A stretch of DNA of 52,732 nt from Pseudomonadota bacterium (GCA_021795795.1 JAJYPA010000012.1:1-52732), one strand, 5' to 3'. Counted from the stretch's first letter, positions 17,559 to 27,336 are shown. Made by a program: numbers and translations. Notes: a model not told the origin generated them from the letters alone.

Positions 17559-18146
17559 TCAACCCAGCGGGTTGATACCGGCTGCGCGGAGTAATCGTAA
17601 GGTGGCAATCAGGGGCAGGCCGAGGATTGCCGTGGGGTCGTTCGATTGCATTGACTCGAGCAGGGCGGTGCCCAGTCCCTCTGATTTCATGCTGCCCGCC
17701 GAGTTGAATGGTTGTTCCCGAGTGAGATAATGTTGAATCTCCGAATCAGAAAGGCTTCGAAGATGTGCAGTGACGGTTTCGCTGTGTTCCTGCAGACCGC
17801 CATGAGCATCGATGACAGCGACCGATACATGGAAATAAATGGCTTTGCCGGACATGAACCGTAATTGCTCGATTGCACGTGGCCTATCGTGTGGTTTGCC
17901 CATGATGCGCTCATCGCAGGATACCAGTTGATCTGACCCGATGACGACCGAACCGGGGTGGCGTTCGGCAACCGTGCGTGCTTTTCCCCGTGCCAGACGA
18001 CGGCAGGCTGCTTCGGCCGCTTCATTCTCATGGACGCGTTCGTCGATGTCGGGTGCGTCGATTTGATAGGGCATCCCGATGCGATCAAGCAAGGCGCGAC
18101 GGGTGATGGAGGATGAAGCGAGCACAAGAGAAGGATTATTTTGCAT
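17559..18146 (-). CDS. yceF: Maf-family nucleotide pyrophosphatase, YceF type
   Basis: A 195-residue Maf protein; the YceF group hydrolyses m7GTP and similar modified nucleotides. Family marks are LVLASSSITRRALLDRIG, APDIDERV, VIGSDQLVSCDERIMGKP, FNSAGSMKSEGLG and the end GLPLIATLRLLRAAGINPLG. The ATG at 18146 (or 18152) is favoured over the in-frame TTG at 18164, because the predicted -10 at 18181 would leave the TTG only about 10 bases of leader. It is divergent from yceD, the usual neighbour in this cluster. Confidence 0.9.
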   Translation of the reverse strand: MQNNPSLVLASSSITRRALLDRIGMPYQIDAPDIDERVHENEAAEAACRRLARGKARTVAERHPGSVVIGSDQLVSCDERIMGKPHDRPRAIEQLRFMSGKAIYFHVSVAVIDAHGGLQEHSETVTAHLRSLSDSEIQHYLTREQPFNSAGSMKSEGLGTALLESMQSNDPTAILGLPLIATLRLLRAAGINPLG

Positions 18147-18180
18147 ATACATTTTGCGTGCCAAGCAATAAATCGCTAAT

Positions 18181-18210
18181 ATTATACGATTCTGGTCTGG
18201 CTAATGCCGA
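18181..18210 (-). promoter_or_regulatory. Candidate sigma70 promoter of yceF
   Basis: On the minus strand TCGGCA, an 18-base spacer and a perfect TATAAT (18181-18186) lie 35 bases before the ATG at 18146. The -35 is four of six to consensus. Confidence 0.5.
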
Positions 18211-18240
18211 GTGTGCGGTCATATTTTTGGCTCGCGCCAA

Positions 18241-18310
18241 AGTTAATTGCTTCTGGTCAATTAGCCTTGGTTAATTAGCCTGGGTTGATAGACCTGGGTT
18301 GATTTGGGGC
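18241..18310 (+). repeat. Five imperfect 14-bp tandem repeats before yceD
   Basis: Consecutive 14-base units start at 18241, 18255, 18269, 18283 and 18297. Units two to four read GGTCAATTAGCCTT, GGTTAATTAGCCTG and GGTTGATAGACCTG; the first and last are more diverged. They end 25 bases before the yceD start codon and so lie in its promoter or leader. Confidence 0.65.
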
Positions 18311-18335
18311 CGGGCCATATAAACAGGTATTCGGC

Positions 18336-18974
18336 ATGAGTTTAGACAACGGATCGCATCCTGCGGTCGGCCAATCTGGCAGCGGGGCGGGCGGGCAGCT
18401 TCAATCCGCAGCAAGTTTGCCGCGCTTGATGGTGCGCATGGCTTGCGATAGTGAGCGAGCGTTTTCTGCATCTGTTCTTTTGGCCGAGTTGCCGCGGTTG
18501 GCGCCTTTTGTACCGCGTGAAGCTCCGGAGACGTCGCTTGATTTCGATCTGCGGTTTTTTCGGGATGAAGGCCGGGCAATGCTTGCGCAGCTGGACGTGC
18601 ATACCACGGTTCAGATTGATTGTGCCCGGTGCCTTCAACCCATGAGCCAGCCCTTGACGGGTTCGTCATTGTTGCAGTTTGTCTACAATGACGACCAGGC
18701 GGAACAGGTGGGTGATGCTCGCGAACCCGTTCTGGTTGATGCTGAAGGCGGGGTGAGTATTTCGGACTTGCTCGAAGAGGAAGTGCTGATGGCTATCCCT
18801 GTGGTGGTTATGCACGAGCATCAGTGCCAACCCATTTGGCGAGAAGAAGCCGAGGATGAGGTCGTCGCCCCCATGGTTGAGCGACCGAAGCGGCTTAATC
18901 CCTTTGCTGGATTAGCCGAACAGTGGAACGCGCCGGGGTCGAAAGGGTCAGGCAAAAAGGGTGAAGATCAATAG
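18336..18974 (+). CDS. yceD: YceD family protein (DUF177), 23S rRNA accumulation
   Basis: A 212-residue YceD/DUF177 protein, needed for normal 23S rRNA accumulation in bacteria and plastids. The core shows IDCARCLQPMSQPLTG, an acidic stretch, VSISDLLEEEVLMAIPVVVMHEHQCQ (key part LLEEEVLMAIPVV) and a late KRLNPFAGLAEQWN segment. The tail is basic. It lies in the conserved order yceD-rpmF-plsX-fabH and is 91 bp before rpmF. Confidence 0.92.
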   Translation: MSLDNGSHPAVGQSGSGAGGQLQSAASLPRLMVRMACDSERAFSASVLLAELPRLAPFVPREAPETSLDFDLRFFRDEGRAMLAQLDVHTTVQIDCARCLQPMSQPLTGSSLLQFVYNDDQAEQVGDAREPVLVDAEGGVSISDLLEEEVLMAIPVVVMHEHQCQPIWREEAEDEVVAPMVERPKRLNPFAGLAEQWNAPGSKGSGKKGEDQ

Positions 18975-19065
18975 ATTTAGCCGCAACCGTGCATTGGTCA
19001 TGGTCGCGGAGTTTTAGTTTGGCGTTTTGGTGAGAAACGCGATTTTTAGTGTCAGGAGTTGAGAA

Positions 19066-19254
19066 ATGGCTGTTCAGCAAAATAAAAAGAGCCGTGCGCG
19101 TCGCGATTCACGTCGTACCCACGATGCCCTCGTTAAACCCACTCTGTCAGTGGACGCGACCAGTGGTGAAACCCATCGCCGTCACCAAGTGACTGCGGAC
19201 GGTTTCTACCGTGGCAAGCGTGTGATTGCCGAAAAAGCGACCGCCGAAGCTTAA
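19066..19254 (+). CDS. rpmF: 50S ribosomal protein L32
   Basis: A 62-residue L32 with the basic N-terminus [20 protein letters not shown] and the end GFYRGKRVI. The zinc-ribbon cysteines of some L32 forms are absent, as in the usual gammaproteobacterial type. A CAGGAG-like site precedes the ATG. It is followed by a strong terminator, so much of the transcription probably stops before plsX. Confidence 0.96.
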   Translation: MAVQQNKKSRARRDSRRTHDALVKPTLSVDATSGETHRRHQVTADGFYRGKRVIAEKATAEA

Positions 19255-19284
19255 TCGACCCAAGTGGCGGTGCGGAATGATCCC

Positions 19285-19320
19285 AACCTTGCGTGCCCTG
19301 GTGCGCAAGGTTTTTGTTTT
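19285..19320 (+). terminator. Rho-independent terminator between rpmF and plsX
   Basis: AACCTTGCG pairs perfectly with CGCAAGGTT (9 bp) and is followed by TTTTTGTTTT. It lies 30 bases after the rpmF stop and 110 before plsX. Confidence 0.88.
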
Positions 19321-19431
19321 GCCCGGCATTTTTGAGTGATGCGTGCGATCAACCTGATGTGAATTCGTTCGCATCGGATTGGTCTTGGGTTTGTTTTTTG
19401 AGTCAAGATTTGGTGAGGCTGAATATTTTTC

Positions 19432-20457
19432 ATGAAGGTAAAAATTGCGATTGATGTGATGGGCGGCGATCACGGCCCCGTCGTTACGCTGGCGGCAGCG
19501 GCGCAATTCCTCAAGACACATCCCAACGTCACCGTGCTGTTGGTCGGGGATGAGACGCTGTTACGTGCCCAGATGAGCGCTCATGGGCTGGTCGAAGGCG
19601 AAAAGGTGGAAATTGTCCACGCGCCGGAAGTCGTTGAGATGGCGGAATCGCCCGCTGTGGCATTGCGTACAAAGAAAAAATCATCCATGCGAATTGCGAT
19701 CGACTGCGTGCGCAATGGATCGGCCCAGGCGGCCGTGAGCGCGGGCAATACCGGCGCGCTGATGGCTACGGCTAAATTCGTCCTCAAGACCCTGCCCGGT
19801 ATCGAGCGTCCGGCCATCTGCACGGCTTTGCCGAGTCGCAAGGGCGGGCATACCCATGTGCTGGATCTGGGAGCGAATGTCGAATGTAATGCCGACCATC
19901 TGTTCCAGTTTGCCGTAATGGGTTCGGTGCTGGTGGAAGCTTATGACGATAATCCCGCTCCCAGAGTCGGCCTGCTCAATGTCGGTGCCGAGTCCATCAA
20001 GGGCAACGATACCGTCAAGGCCGCCTCGGCACTGCTGGAAAACGGGCCGATCAACTATATCGGGTTTGTCGAAGGGGACGACATCTATAAAGGTGATGTG
20101 GACGTCGTGGTTTGCGATGGTTTCGTGGGCAATGTCGCCCTCAAGACCAGTGAAGGACTGGCCAAGATGATCACCCAGTTTCTGCGCGAAGAGTTCGGTC
20201 GTAGTCTAATGTCCAAGCTGGCCGCAGCATTTGCACTACCCGTACTCAAACGTTTGAAGAACAGACTCGATCCCGGCCGCTACAATGGCGCCAGTTTTCT
20301 GGGGCTGCAGGGTATTGTGATCAAAAGTCATGGCGGCGCCGATGTGGCGGCGTTCTCCAGTGCACTGGGCGTGGCGCTGCGCGAGATCGAAAAAGACGTA
20401 CCGCGCCGCATCGACCAGCGGCTGGGTCAGTTATTGAATGAAAAGGAAACAGCATGA
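19432..20457 (+). CDS. plsX: Phosphate acyltransferase PlsX
   Basis: A 341-residue PlsX, which makes acyl-phosphate from acyl-ACP for phospholipid synthesis. It starts [13 protein letters not shown] and contains [33 protein letters not shown] and [15 protein letters not shown], all typical of the family. Its last codons overlap the fabH start (ATGA). Because of the terminator after rpmF it may have its own promoter in the 177-bp gap, though none is obvious. Confidence 0.97.
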   Translation: MKVKIAIDVMGGDHGPVVTLAAAAQFLKTHPNVTVLLVGDETLLRAQMSAHGLVEGEKVEIVHAPEVVEMAESPAVALRTKKKSSMRIAIDCVRNGSAQAAVSAGNTGALMATAKFVLKTLPGIERPAICTALPSRKGGHTHVLDLGANVECNADHLFQFAVMGSVLVEAYDDNPAPRVGLLNVGAESIKGNDTVKAASALLENGPINYIGFVEGDDIYKGDVDVVVCDGFVGNVALKTSEGLAKMITQFLREEFGRSLMSKLAAAFALPVLKRLKNRLDPGRYNGASFLGLQGIVIKSHGGADVAAFSSALGVALREIEKDVPRRIDQRLGQLLNEKETA

Positions 20458-21425
20458 TTCATGCACGTATCACCGGTACCGGGAGTTACCTTCCTGAACG
20501 GATCCTGACAAATCAGGATCTGGAAAAGATGGTGGAAACCTCGGATACCTGGATTCGGGAACGGACGGGTATTGAGCAACGTCATATCGCCGAGAAAGGA
20601 CAACTCACTTCTGATCTGGCCGAACCGGCGGCGCGCCGTGCTTTGGAAGCAGCCGGCAGAACCCCGTCGGATGTCGACCTACTGATCGTGGCGACCACGA
20701 CGCCTGATCGTGTGTTTCCTTCAACAGCCTGCCTGCTGCAGCAAAAGCTGGGCATCCACGGCTCGCCTGCCTTCGATATTCAGGCGGTCTGCACGGGCTT
20801 CGTTTATGCGTTGAGCGTGGCAGAGAAATTCATCAATACTGGCGCGGCCCATTGCGCGCTGGTCATCGGGGCGGAAACCCTGTCTCGAATCGTCAACTGG
20901 CAGGATCGCGGTACTTGCGTGCTGTTTGCCGATGGTGCCGGTGCGGTCGTGCTCGAAGCCAGCGAAGAACCCGGAATCATCAGTACCCACATTCATGCGG
21001 ATGGGGCTTATGAATCGCTTCTGACAACCGTCAAGCCGGGGCCGGATGTTGACCCACAGATGCTGGCCGACGGCACGGCGTTCATTGAAATGCGTGGCAA
21101 CGAGGTGTTCAAGATCGCAGTGAATACGCTCGGTCGTATCGTCGATGAGACCTTGGATGCTGCCGGGATGACCAATGCCGACATCGATTGGCTGGTTCCT
21201 CATCAGGCCAACATCCGAATCATCCAGGCGACGGCACGCAAGCTCGATTTGCCGATGGAGCGCGTGGTGGTCACGGTCAACAAACACGGTAATACCTCGG
21301 CAGCTTCGGTGCCTCTGGCACTGGATACCGCCGTGCGCGATGGGCGCATCAAGCGGGGCGATATCATTCTGCTCGAAGCATTTGGTGGCGGGTTTACCTG
21401 GGGTTCGGCGCTGATCCGATTTTAA
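20454..21425 (+). CDS. fabH: 3-oxoacyl-ACP synthase III (KAS III)
   Basis: A 323-residue FabH that condenses acetyl-CoA with malonyl-ACP to start fatty acid synthesis. The catalytic triad is Cys113 ([12 protein letters not shown]), His in [10 protein letters not shown] and Asn in [13 protein letters not shown]. It overlaps plsX by 4 bp. The usual followers fabD, fabG and acpP are missing; a CYTH-domain gene and then gacA-uvrC come next. Confidence 0.97.
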   Translation: MIHARITGTGSYLPERILTNQDLEKMVETSDTWIRERTGIEQRHIAEKGQLTSDLAEPAARRALEAAGRTPSDVDLLIVATTTPDRVFPSTACLLQQKLGIHGSPAFDIQAVCTGFVYALSVAEKFINTGAAHCALVIGAETLSRIVNWQDRGTCVLFADGAGAVVLEASEEPGIISTHIHADGAYESLLTTVKPGPDVDPQMLADGTAFIEMRGNEVFKIAVNTLGRIVDETLDAAGMTNADIDWLVPHQANIRIIQATARKLDLPMERVVVTVNKHGNTSAASVPLALDTAVRDGRIKRGDIILLEAFGGGFTWGSALIRF

Positions 21426-21446
21426 GTTCATCCGAGAGGTTCAACG

Positions 21447-21923
21447 ATGGCACTGGAAATCGAACGCAAGTTTTTGCTCAAGGATGACACCTGGCGTGCG
21501 GCGGCGACATCCAGTCGTCGTTTGAGTCAAGGTTATTTGACCACCCTGACCGATGGCGCCAAGGCGTCGGTGCGAGTGCGAATTGGCGGCGATCAGGCTT
21601 ATCTCAATATCAAGAGCATGAGATTGGGCATGTCGCGCGACGAGTTCGAGTATCCGATTCCTAATGAGGATGCCGAGCATATGTTGGCCTATTTGTGTTC
21701 GGGTGCCGTGATTGAGAAAATCCGCCATCACGTGCATTTTGCCGGCCTGCTCTGGGAAATCGATGAGTTTCTCGGAGCCAATCAGGGCCTTGTGGTGGCT
21801 GAAGTGGAACTGAACTCTGTGGATCAGACGTTCCATAGGCCCGATTGGGTCGGGGAAGAAGTGACCGAAGACCCTCGTTACTATAATGTGTCGCTGGTTC
21901 GGAATCCCTTTGCACAATGGTGA
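21447..21923 (+). CDS. CYTH-domain protein (triphosphate tunnel metalloenzyme)
   Basis: A 158-residue single-domain CYTH protein. It starts MALEIERKFLL, the EIERKF signature, with basic tunnel residues in SVRVRIGGDQAYLNIKS and acidic metal ligands in WEIDEFLGANQGLVVAEVEL (core part WEIDEFLGAN). Small bacterial members usually hydrolyse inorganic triphosphate; the substrate here is not established. It is 21 bp after fabH with its own GAGAGG site, probably the last gene of the lipid operon. Confidence 0.9.
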   Translation: MALEIERKFLLKDDTWRAAATSSRRLSQGYLTTLTDGAKASVRVRIGGDQAYLNIKSMRLGMSRDEFEYPIPNEDAEHMLAYLCSGAVIEKIRHHVHFAGLLWEIDEFLGANQGLVVAEVELNSVDQTFHRPDWVGEEVTEDPRYYNVSLVRNPFAQW

Positions 21924-21993
21924 TTACGCAAGGGTGTTCGGGAGCTACTAAATCCATGTGTTATGTATCGGCATCGCGATCGGGAGTGGAAAC

Positions 21994-22632
21994 ATGATTC
22001 GTGTGATGCTCGTAGATGATCACACCATGGTGCGCAAGGCGCTGGCTCATTTGATTGGGAGCGAGCAGGGCATTGCTGTGACATCTGAAGCGGATAGTGG
22101 CGAAGCGGCGTTGGCGCTGCTTAAAACCGAATCTGTCGATGTCGTGCTTTGTGACATACACATGCCCGGCATGGGCGGGTTGGAAGCCATCCGGCGGATA
22201 CAGGCCCGCTATCCCGAGATCGGTTTGATTGCGGTAACGGCGGAAGCGGATGCGGCCTTGGCGCGCTCGGTTCTGGAGGCTGGTGTACATGGTTATGTGA
22301 CGAAAGACGCGCCGCCGCAGGAGCTGATCACCGCCATCGAAAACGCCAGTCATAAAATCCGTTTCATCTCATCGCGCATCGCGCAGGAAATCGCCCTGCA
22401 ATCCATGCGCAAAACCTCAGACCCCTTCGAAACCCTTTCGGGACGGGAACAGCAGGTGCTGATGATGATTTTGGAAGGAAAATCCAATCAGTTCATCTCC
22501 GATGCGCTGTGCGTGAGCCCCAAGACAGTCAGTACCTACAAAGTGCGCTTGCAGGAGAAACTCGGCGTCAACAACGACATCGAGTTATTGCGCTTGGCCG
22601 TGAAATCCGGGCGGGTCGTGATCAACGAATGA
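21994..22632 (+). CDS. gacA: Response regulator GacA/UvrY
   Basis: A 212-residue NarL/FixJ-type regulator with a receiver domain (phosphoacceptor D54 in VVLCDIHMPGMGG, Lys in YVTKDAPPQEL) and a LuxR helix-turn-helix (LSGREQQVLMMILEGKSNQ, then LCVSPKTVSTYKVRLQEKLG). Its position overlapping uvrC is the hallmark of GacA/UvrY, partner of the kinase GacS/BarA and activator of Rsm/Csr small RNAs. The ATG at 21994 is chosen over in-frame codons at 21958 because GGGAGTGG precedes it and the family starts MIRVMLVDDH. Confidence 0.92.
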   Translation: MIRVMLVDDHTMVRKALAHLIGSEQGIAVTSEADSGEAALALLKTESVDVVLCDIHMPGMGGLEAIRRIQARYPEIGLIAVTAEADAALARSVLEAGVHGYVTKDAPPQELITAIENASHKIRFISSRIAQEIALQSMRKTSDPFETLSGREQQVLMMILEGKSNQFISDALCVSPKTVSTYKVRLQEKLGVNNDIELLRLAVKSGRVVINE

Positions 22633-24536
22633 TCGACCAGCCTGCCGCCCAGCCTGTTTCCCCGCCCGACGCAGAGGCGTCATCGGTTTTCGATGCGGCG
22701 AGTTTTTTGAAATCGGTGACCGAACGCCCCGGTATCTACCGGATGTACGGTGATGATGATGTGATTCTCTATATCGGCAAGGCGCGGAATCTCAAGGCGC
22801 GCCTGTCGAGCTACTTTCGTGGTCAGCAGGCCATTAAAACGCAGGCTTTGGTGCGCCAGATCGTCCAGATCGAAATCACTGCCACCCAGACCGAAGCCGA
22901 AGCGCTGTTGCTGGAAAGCAATCTCATCAAGGCCCATCGCCCCCGATACAACATTCTGCTGCGCGACGACAAAAGCTACCCCTGGATTTATGTTTCCACC
23001 GATCAGGAATATCCGCGGCTCGCCTACCACCGGGGAGCCCGCAAGCGGCAGGGGCGCTATTTCGGGCCGTACAGTGCGCCCAGTGCGGTGCGTGAGACGC
23101 TGAATCTGCTCGAAAAGGTTTTCAAGGTGCGTCAATGTGAAGACAGCGTGTTTCGCAATCGCAGTCGCCCTTGCCTGCAATATCAGATCGGGCGGTGCAA
23201 GGCGCCATGTGTCGGCTATATCAGCCCGGAGGCTTATCGGCAGGACGTCGACGATACCATGGCCTTCCTGAGCGGTCGCAGCCAGATCCTGACCGAACAA
23301 CTGGCCGAACGCATGGAGCAGGCCGCCGCCGCGCTCGACTTCGAACAGGCAGCGCAATTGCGCGACCAGATCAGCCAGCTTCGTGTGGTAGCCCAACAGC
23401 AATCGATCACGGGCGTGAATGGTGATGCTGACGTGATTGCCCTGATCACGCTGATGAACCTGACGGTCGTGGCGGTATCGACCATTCGCGATGGCCGCCA
23501 CCTTGGTACGCGCAGCTATTTCCCCCAAGTCCCGGCGGATACGGAACCGGCGGAAACCATGGCCGGTTTCATCAGCCAGTATTACGCCGAACGCGAGGCA
23601 CCCGCGCGCGTTTTATGTTTCCCCCTGCCGCAGGATGTCGCGTTCTTGTCCGATGGCCTGTCCAATGCCGTGGGTGCGCAAACCGGGCGCCGCGTCAGCT
23701 TCACAACGCCGCAGCGCGGCAAGGCCCGGGAGTGGCTGGATCAAACGGCAGAAAATGCAAGTCTGGCAGCCCAAGAGCGCCTGGCCAGCCGTATTGGCCT
23801 TGAGACACGGTTCGCCGCCTTGCGCACTGTGACGGGGTTGAGCCAGATTCAACGCATTGAATGCTTTGATATTTCCCACACACAAGGGGAATTAACCGTG
23901 GCGTCTTGTGTGGTTTTCGGGGTGGAAGGCGCGCAGAAAGATCAGTATCGTCGCTACTCGATCGAGGGCATTACGCCCGGCGACGACTATGCCGCCATGC
24001 ATCAGGCGCTGACGCGCCGGTTCGCTCGTGCTCAGCGCGAGGGCGGTATCCTGCCGGATGTTCTGCTGATCGATGGGGGAGCCGGGCAGGTGGCGCAGGC
24101 ACAGGATGTGCTCACAGAACTGGGCATCGATTCGGTTTACATCCTCGGTGTGGCCAAAGGGGTTGAACGCCGCGCGGGTGAGGAACGACTGATCCGACCC
24201 AAGACATCGACCGGGCAGGGTGGTGAGGAAACACGGCTCGACCCGCACGATCCGGCGCTGCACCTGATTCAGCAGGTGCGCGATGAAGCGCATCGATTCG
24301 CCATTACCGGCCATCGGGCACGGCGCCAGAAAGCACGCACTCAATCGGATCTGGAAAAGATTCCCGGCGTGGGTGCGAAGCGTCGGCAGGCTCTGCTCAA
24401 GCACTTCGGTGGCATGCGCGGTTTGCGCAACGCCAGCGCTGCGGAGTTGGCCAAGGTGCCGGGTATTTCGGTGTCTTTGGCCGATGGCATTCATGCCTGG
24501 TTGCACGAAGGTGCCACATCAGAAAGCGAAACATAA
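22629..24536 (+). CDS. uvrC: Excinuclease ABC subunit C
   Basis: A 635-residue UvrC, the nuclease that makes both incisions in nucleotide excision repair. A GIY-YIG domain near residues 35-110 (RPGIYRMYGDDDVILYIGKA, then ARLSSYFR) is followed by a UVR motif near 235-260, the RNase H-like endonuclease domain (RIECFDISHTQGELTVASCV and LIDGGAGQVAQA) and paired helix-hairpin-helix motifs at the end (IPGVGAKRRQALLKHFG). The ATG at 22629 overlaps the gacA stop (ATGA); longer readings run through the gacA gene and are rejected. Confidence 0.97.
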   Translation: MIDQPAAQPVSPPDAEASSVFDAASFLKSVTERPGIYRMYGDDDVILYIGKARNLKARLSSYFRGQQAIKTQALVRQIVQIEITATQTEAEALLLESNLIKAHRPRYNILLRDDKSYPWIYVSTDQEYPRLAYHRGARKRQGRYFGPYSAPSAVRETLNLLEKVFKVRQCEDSVFRNRSRPCLQYQIGRCKAPCVGYISPEAYRQDVDDTMAFLSGRSQILTEQLAERMEQAAAALDFEQAAQLRDQISQLRVVAQQQSITGVNGDADVIALITLMNLTVVAVSTIRDGRHLGTRSYFPQVPADTEPAETMAGFISQYYAEREAPARVLCFPLPQDVAFLSDGLSNAVGAQTGRRVSFTTPQRGKAREWLDQTAENASLAAQERLASRIGLETRFAALRTVTGLSQIQRIECFDISHTQGELTVASCVVFGVEGAQKDQYRRYSIEGITPGDDYAAMHQALTRRFARAQREGGILPDVLLIDGGAGQVAQAQDVLTELGIDSVYILGVAKGVERRAGEERLIRPKTSTGQGGEETRLDPHDPALHLIQQVRDEAHRFAITGHRARRQKARTQSDLEKIPGVGAKRRQALLKHFGGMRGLRNASAAELAKVPGISVSLADGIHAWLHEGATSESET

Positions 24537-24581
24537 ATGTGCTGGCGGATCATGGCGCCGAAGAACGAAACAGGAGAGGTC

Positions 24582-26849
24582 ATGCGATTCATTTTTGAAG
24601 GACGACGATTGGTGATGCTGGGCCTGATGCTGGCGGCGCTTATCGGCTTCATGAAGGCGGCCTTGGCCGCACCCGCACAGGTGACAGGTGCGGGTGCGCA
24701 ATCCAAGGCGCAGCAGGTCAATGCGGCTCCCGATTACGCGGCCCTTGCAGCCTTGCTGGAAGATCCCAAATCCAGAGCGGTTCTGATCAAGGAGTTGCAA
24801 CGACTTGCGGCCGAGTCTCCTGGTGGGGGTGCTGGCGGAGCTTCAGGCGAAACAGCACAAAAATCTCATGCCGGGTTCGCGCTGGCCAGTGACATGGCGG
24901 TCGATACCCTGGGTGTGTTTCATGCCATTCACCAAGGGGCAATCAAGGCATGGATACAACTGAATCATTTGCTTCACATGGACCCTGCCTCCTGGGACTG
25001 GTTACGGATGGGAGACCAAGCCTGGCGTCTTGCGGTATTGTTCCTGTTCGCCTACGGTTCGTGGCTGATGTATGGCCGATTAATCCGGCCGGTGCTCTCG
25101 CGTTTGGACCGCTGGGCGGCCGTGGCCAGCCCGCGGCAGCATCTGCTGCGGCTTTCCTTATCCCTGAGCCTGATTGGTGGCATCGGCTTGCTGGTTCTGG
25201 GCCTGATCTTTTTTATGGGGAATTTCCTGTCTGCGACCCTGGCGGGGGATAGCGAGGATTTCTTGTGGCAACAAACCTTATTCCTCAATGCATTCATCAG
25301 CCTTGAGTTTGTCCGGCTGATCATCGCACTGGTGCTGACGCCTTCATACGACAACTTGGGCTTGTTCCCTATCAAATCAGATCAGGCACGCTTCTGGATG
25401 CGGCGCAGTTCGCGCTTGATTCGTTTTCTCGGTTACGGCTTGATGTGGCTGGTGCCCGTCGTGAGGCGTGCTTGGGGAGGCGACACGGCGCAGTTCGTGG
25501 TTTGGGCGCTGGCCTTGGCTGGTTTGATCTATGCGCTCCACACAGTGTTCTGTCAGCGTCGAGCCCTGCGTGCAGCCCTGTTGACAATAGCCCAGAGGCA
25601 CCCCATTGGGATGGTTTCCTGGCTGTTGAGCGCCCTGGCACATAGCTGGCACCTGCTTGCCACTTTATATATCTGCATGGTATTTCTGGTTGGATTGACG
25701 CGTCCGACCGATGCCCTGCCCTTTATCGCTCGCGCGACAGGCTATACCGCACTGGTGATTATCGGCGCTCTACTGCTTTCCGGGATCGTGGTGCAGCTGC
25801 TCGGCGGTGAGGTGCGGCTCAAGGACAGGCATCGCAAGAAGGTTCCGTTACTCGAACGGCGCCTCAATATCTATCTGCCTTGGCTGGTTCGAGCCATCCG
25901 GTTGGTCATTCTGTTGATGACCATCGCTCTGATACTCTCGGTATGGCATGTCACGAACATATTCAACTGGTTGGGAACAAATCCTGGACAACAGTTCCTC
26001 AGCACGGTTTTCGATGTGGCTTTCATTCTGCTCGGTACCTTGCTCGCATGGTTGGTGACGGCCAGTCTGATCGAAATCAAGCTCAATGGTGTGAGCGACC
26101 ACATGCCATCTGCCCGGATGCAGACCCTGCTCGCCCTGTTCCGCAATGTGGTAGCCATCGCCCTGTTGACCATGGCTGTCATGATGGTGCTGTCGGAATT
26201 GGGTGTGAACATCGGCCCCTTACTGGCGGGCGCGGGTGTCTTGGGTCTCGCCATCGGTTTTGGTGCCCAGAAACTGGTGCAGGATGTCATCACGGGCGTA
26301 TTCATCCAGCTCGAAAACGCCATCAATACCGGCGATACGATTACCGTCGGCGGAATTACCGGAACGGCCGAGCGGTTGTCGATCCGCTCGGTCGGTCTGC
26401 GTGATCTTAATGGCACCTACCACATCGTGCCGTTCTCGGCCGTGGAGGTGGTTTCCAACTACATGCGGGGCTACGCCTATCACAAGGCAGAATATGGCAT
26501 TGCCTATCGTGAAAATATCGACGATGCCATCGCACATCTGGAAGCGGCATTTGATGAGCTCAAGTCGGACCCCGCGATGCTGGGCAAAATTCTTGAGCCG
26601 ATACGCATTCCGGGTGTCACGGAACTGGGCGCCAGTTCGGTGAATATCCGCGTTCAGATCAAAACAGCTCCGGGCGAACAATGGGCTGTTGGTAGAGCAT
26701 ATAACCGCCTCGTCAAAATGCATTTTGATGCGGCGGGCATTGAAATTCCCTTTCCGCACACCACCATTTACTTCGGTGAAGATAAATCGGGCAAAGCACC
26801 GCCGGTCTATGTCCAGAATTTGGGCTGCAAGCCGGAGGCGGCAGGCTGA
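24582..26849 (+). CDS. Large MscS-family mechanosensitive channel (YbiO-like)
   Basis: A 755-residue channel. A signal peptide (to about AALAAPA) is followed by a periplasmic segment, about eleven membrane helices and the MscS core: a pore-helix region LGVNIGPLLAGAGVLGLAIG, then FGAQKLVQDVITGVFIQLEN, the beta domain (GDTITVGGITGTAERLSIRS) and a C-terminal domain ending IPFPHTTIYF. Length and layout fit the YbiO group, which open under hypo-osmotic stress. AGGAGAGGTC before the ATG at 24582 decides the start. It follows uvrC by 45 bp. Confidence 0.9.
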   Translation: MRFIFEGRRLVMLGLMLAALIGFMKAALAAPAQVTGAGAQSKAQQVNAAPDYAALAALLEDPKSRAVLIKELQRLAAESPGGGAGGASGETAQKSHAGFALASDMAVDTLGVFHAIHQGAIKAWIQLNHLLHMDPASWDWLRMGDQAWRLAVLFLFAYGSWLMYGRLIRPVLSRLDRWAAVASPRQHLLRLSLSLSLIGGIGLLVLGLIFFMGNFLSATLAGDSEDFLWQQTLFLNAFISLEFVRLIIALVLTPSYDNLGLFPIKSDQARFWMRRSSRLIRFLGYGLMWLVPVVRRAWGGDTAQFVVWALALAGLIYALHTVFCQRRALRAALLTIAQRHPIGMVSWLLSALAHSWHLLATLYICMVFLVGLTRPTDALPFIARATGYTALVIIGALLLSGIVVQLLGGEVRLKDRHRKKVPLLERRLNIYLPWLVRAIRLVILLMTIALILSVWHVTNIFNWLGTNPGQQFLSTVFDVAFILLGTLLAWLVTASLIEIKLNGVSDHMPSARMQTLLALFRNVVAIALLTMAVMMVLSELGVNIGPLLAGAGVLGLAIGFGAQKLVQDVITGVFIQLENAINTGDTITVGGITGTAERLSIRSVGLRDLNGTYHIVPFSAVEVVSNYMRGYAYHKAEYGIAYRENIDDAIAHLEAAFDELKSDPAMLGKILEPIRIPGVTELGASSVNIRVQIKTAPGEQWAVGRAYNRLVKMHFDAAGIEIPFPHTTIYFGEDKSGKAPPVYVQNLGCKPEAAG

Positions 26850-26889
26850 TCTCGTCTGTGATTACGATCCTGTCACCTCAAAAGCCAGA

Positions 26890-27336
26890 TCAACGTTTTC
26901 TTCTCCATAGGACATGACCCAGCAGGATCAGGGGGAGCAGACCGCCGAACGCAGCATGCGCGGTGGCAATCCATGTGAGACTGTTTTCATGGCTGACGTA
27001 GAGCAGGAGCGGGGCCGTGATCGTGAGTATCCCAACGGTCAGCAGCAATCCGGTGCCGGAGATATGACGCTCTTGCCTCAGCCATCCGGCGCGTGCGTGC
27101 ACCGTCCAAACCGCACCGATCAACGCCAGCACCAGAAAACCACTGAATACATGGCTTGCGGTAAGCACGATGCGGGTCAAGCCGGAGGGCTTCCAGGGAA
27201 AGTCCCACCAATCCCATTGAAAGACCAGCAACAACGGCACCAGTGCCAGTCCGGTTGCGAGCACCAGGGCCAGGCCAGCCATCAGTAAGGGCGCAAACGG
27301 GGCCGGGTAGCCTTGTTGTTTGAATTTAGGCAGCAT
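26890..27336 (-). CDS. Four-helix membrane protein with paired histidines (b561/DUF4405-like)
   Basis: A 148-residue integral membrane protein with four predicted helices (about 14-36, 53-77, 94-112 and 122-142). Histidines sit in or beside helices: TASHVFSG, WTVHARAGW, YVSHENS, TAHAAFGG and LLGHVLW. This spacing recalls small b-type cytochromes that pass electrons through the inner membrane, but no family is certain. It is the last gene of the FMN-binding/ApbE operon, 3 bp after apbE, and is the likely membrane electron donor or acceptor of that module. Confidence 0.72.
   Translation of the reverse strand: MLPKFKQQGYPAPFAPLLMAGLALVLATGLALVPLLLVFQWDWWDFPWKPSGLTRIVLTASHVFSGFLVLALIGAVWTVHARAGWLRQERHISGTGLLLTVGILTITAPLLLYVSHENSLTWIATAHAAFGGLLPLILLGHVLWRRKR

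Noticed and set aside
22509..22628. Longer start for uvrC inside gacA
   Set aside because: The extra 40 residues are a frame-shifted reading of the gacA helix-turn-helix; the ATGA overlap at 22629 is the typical gacA-uvrC junction.
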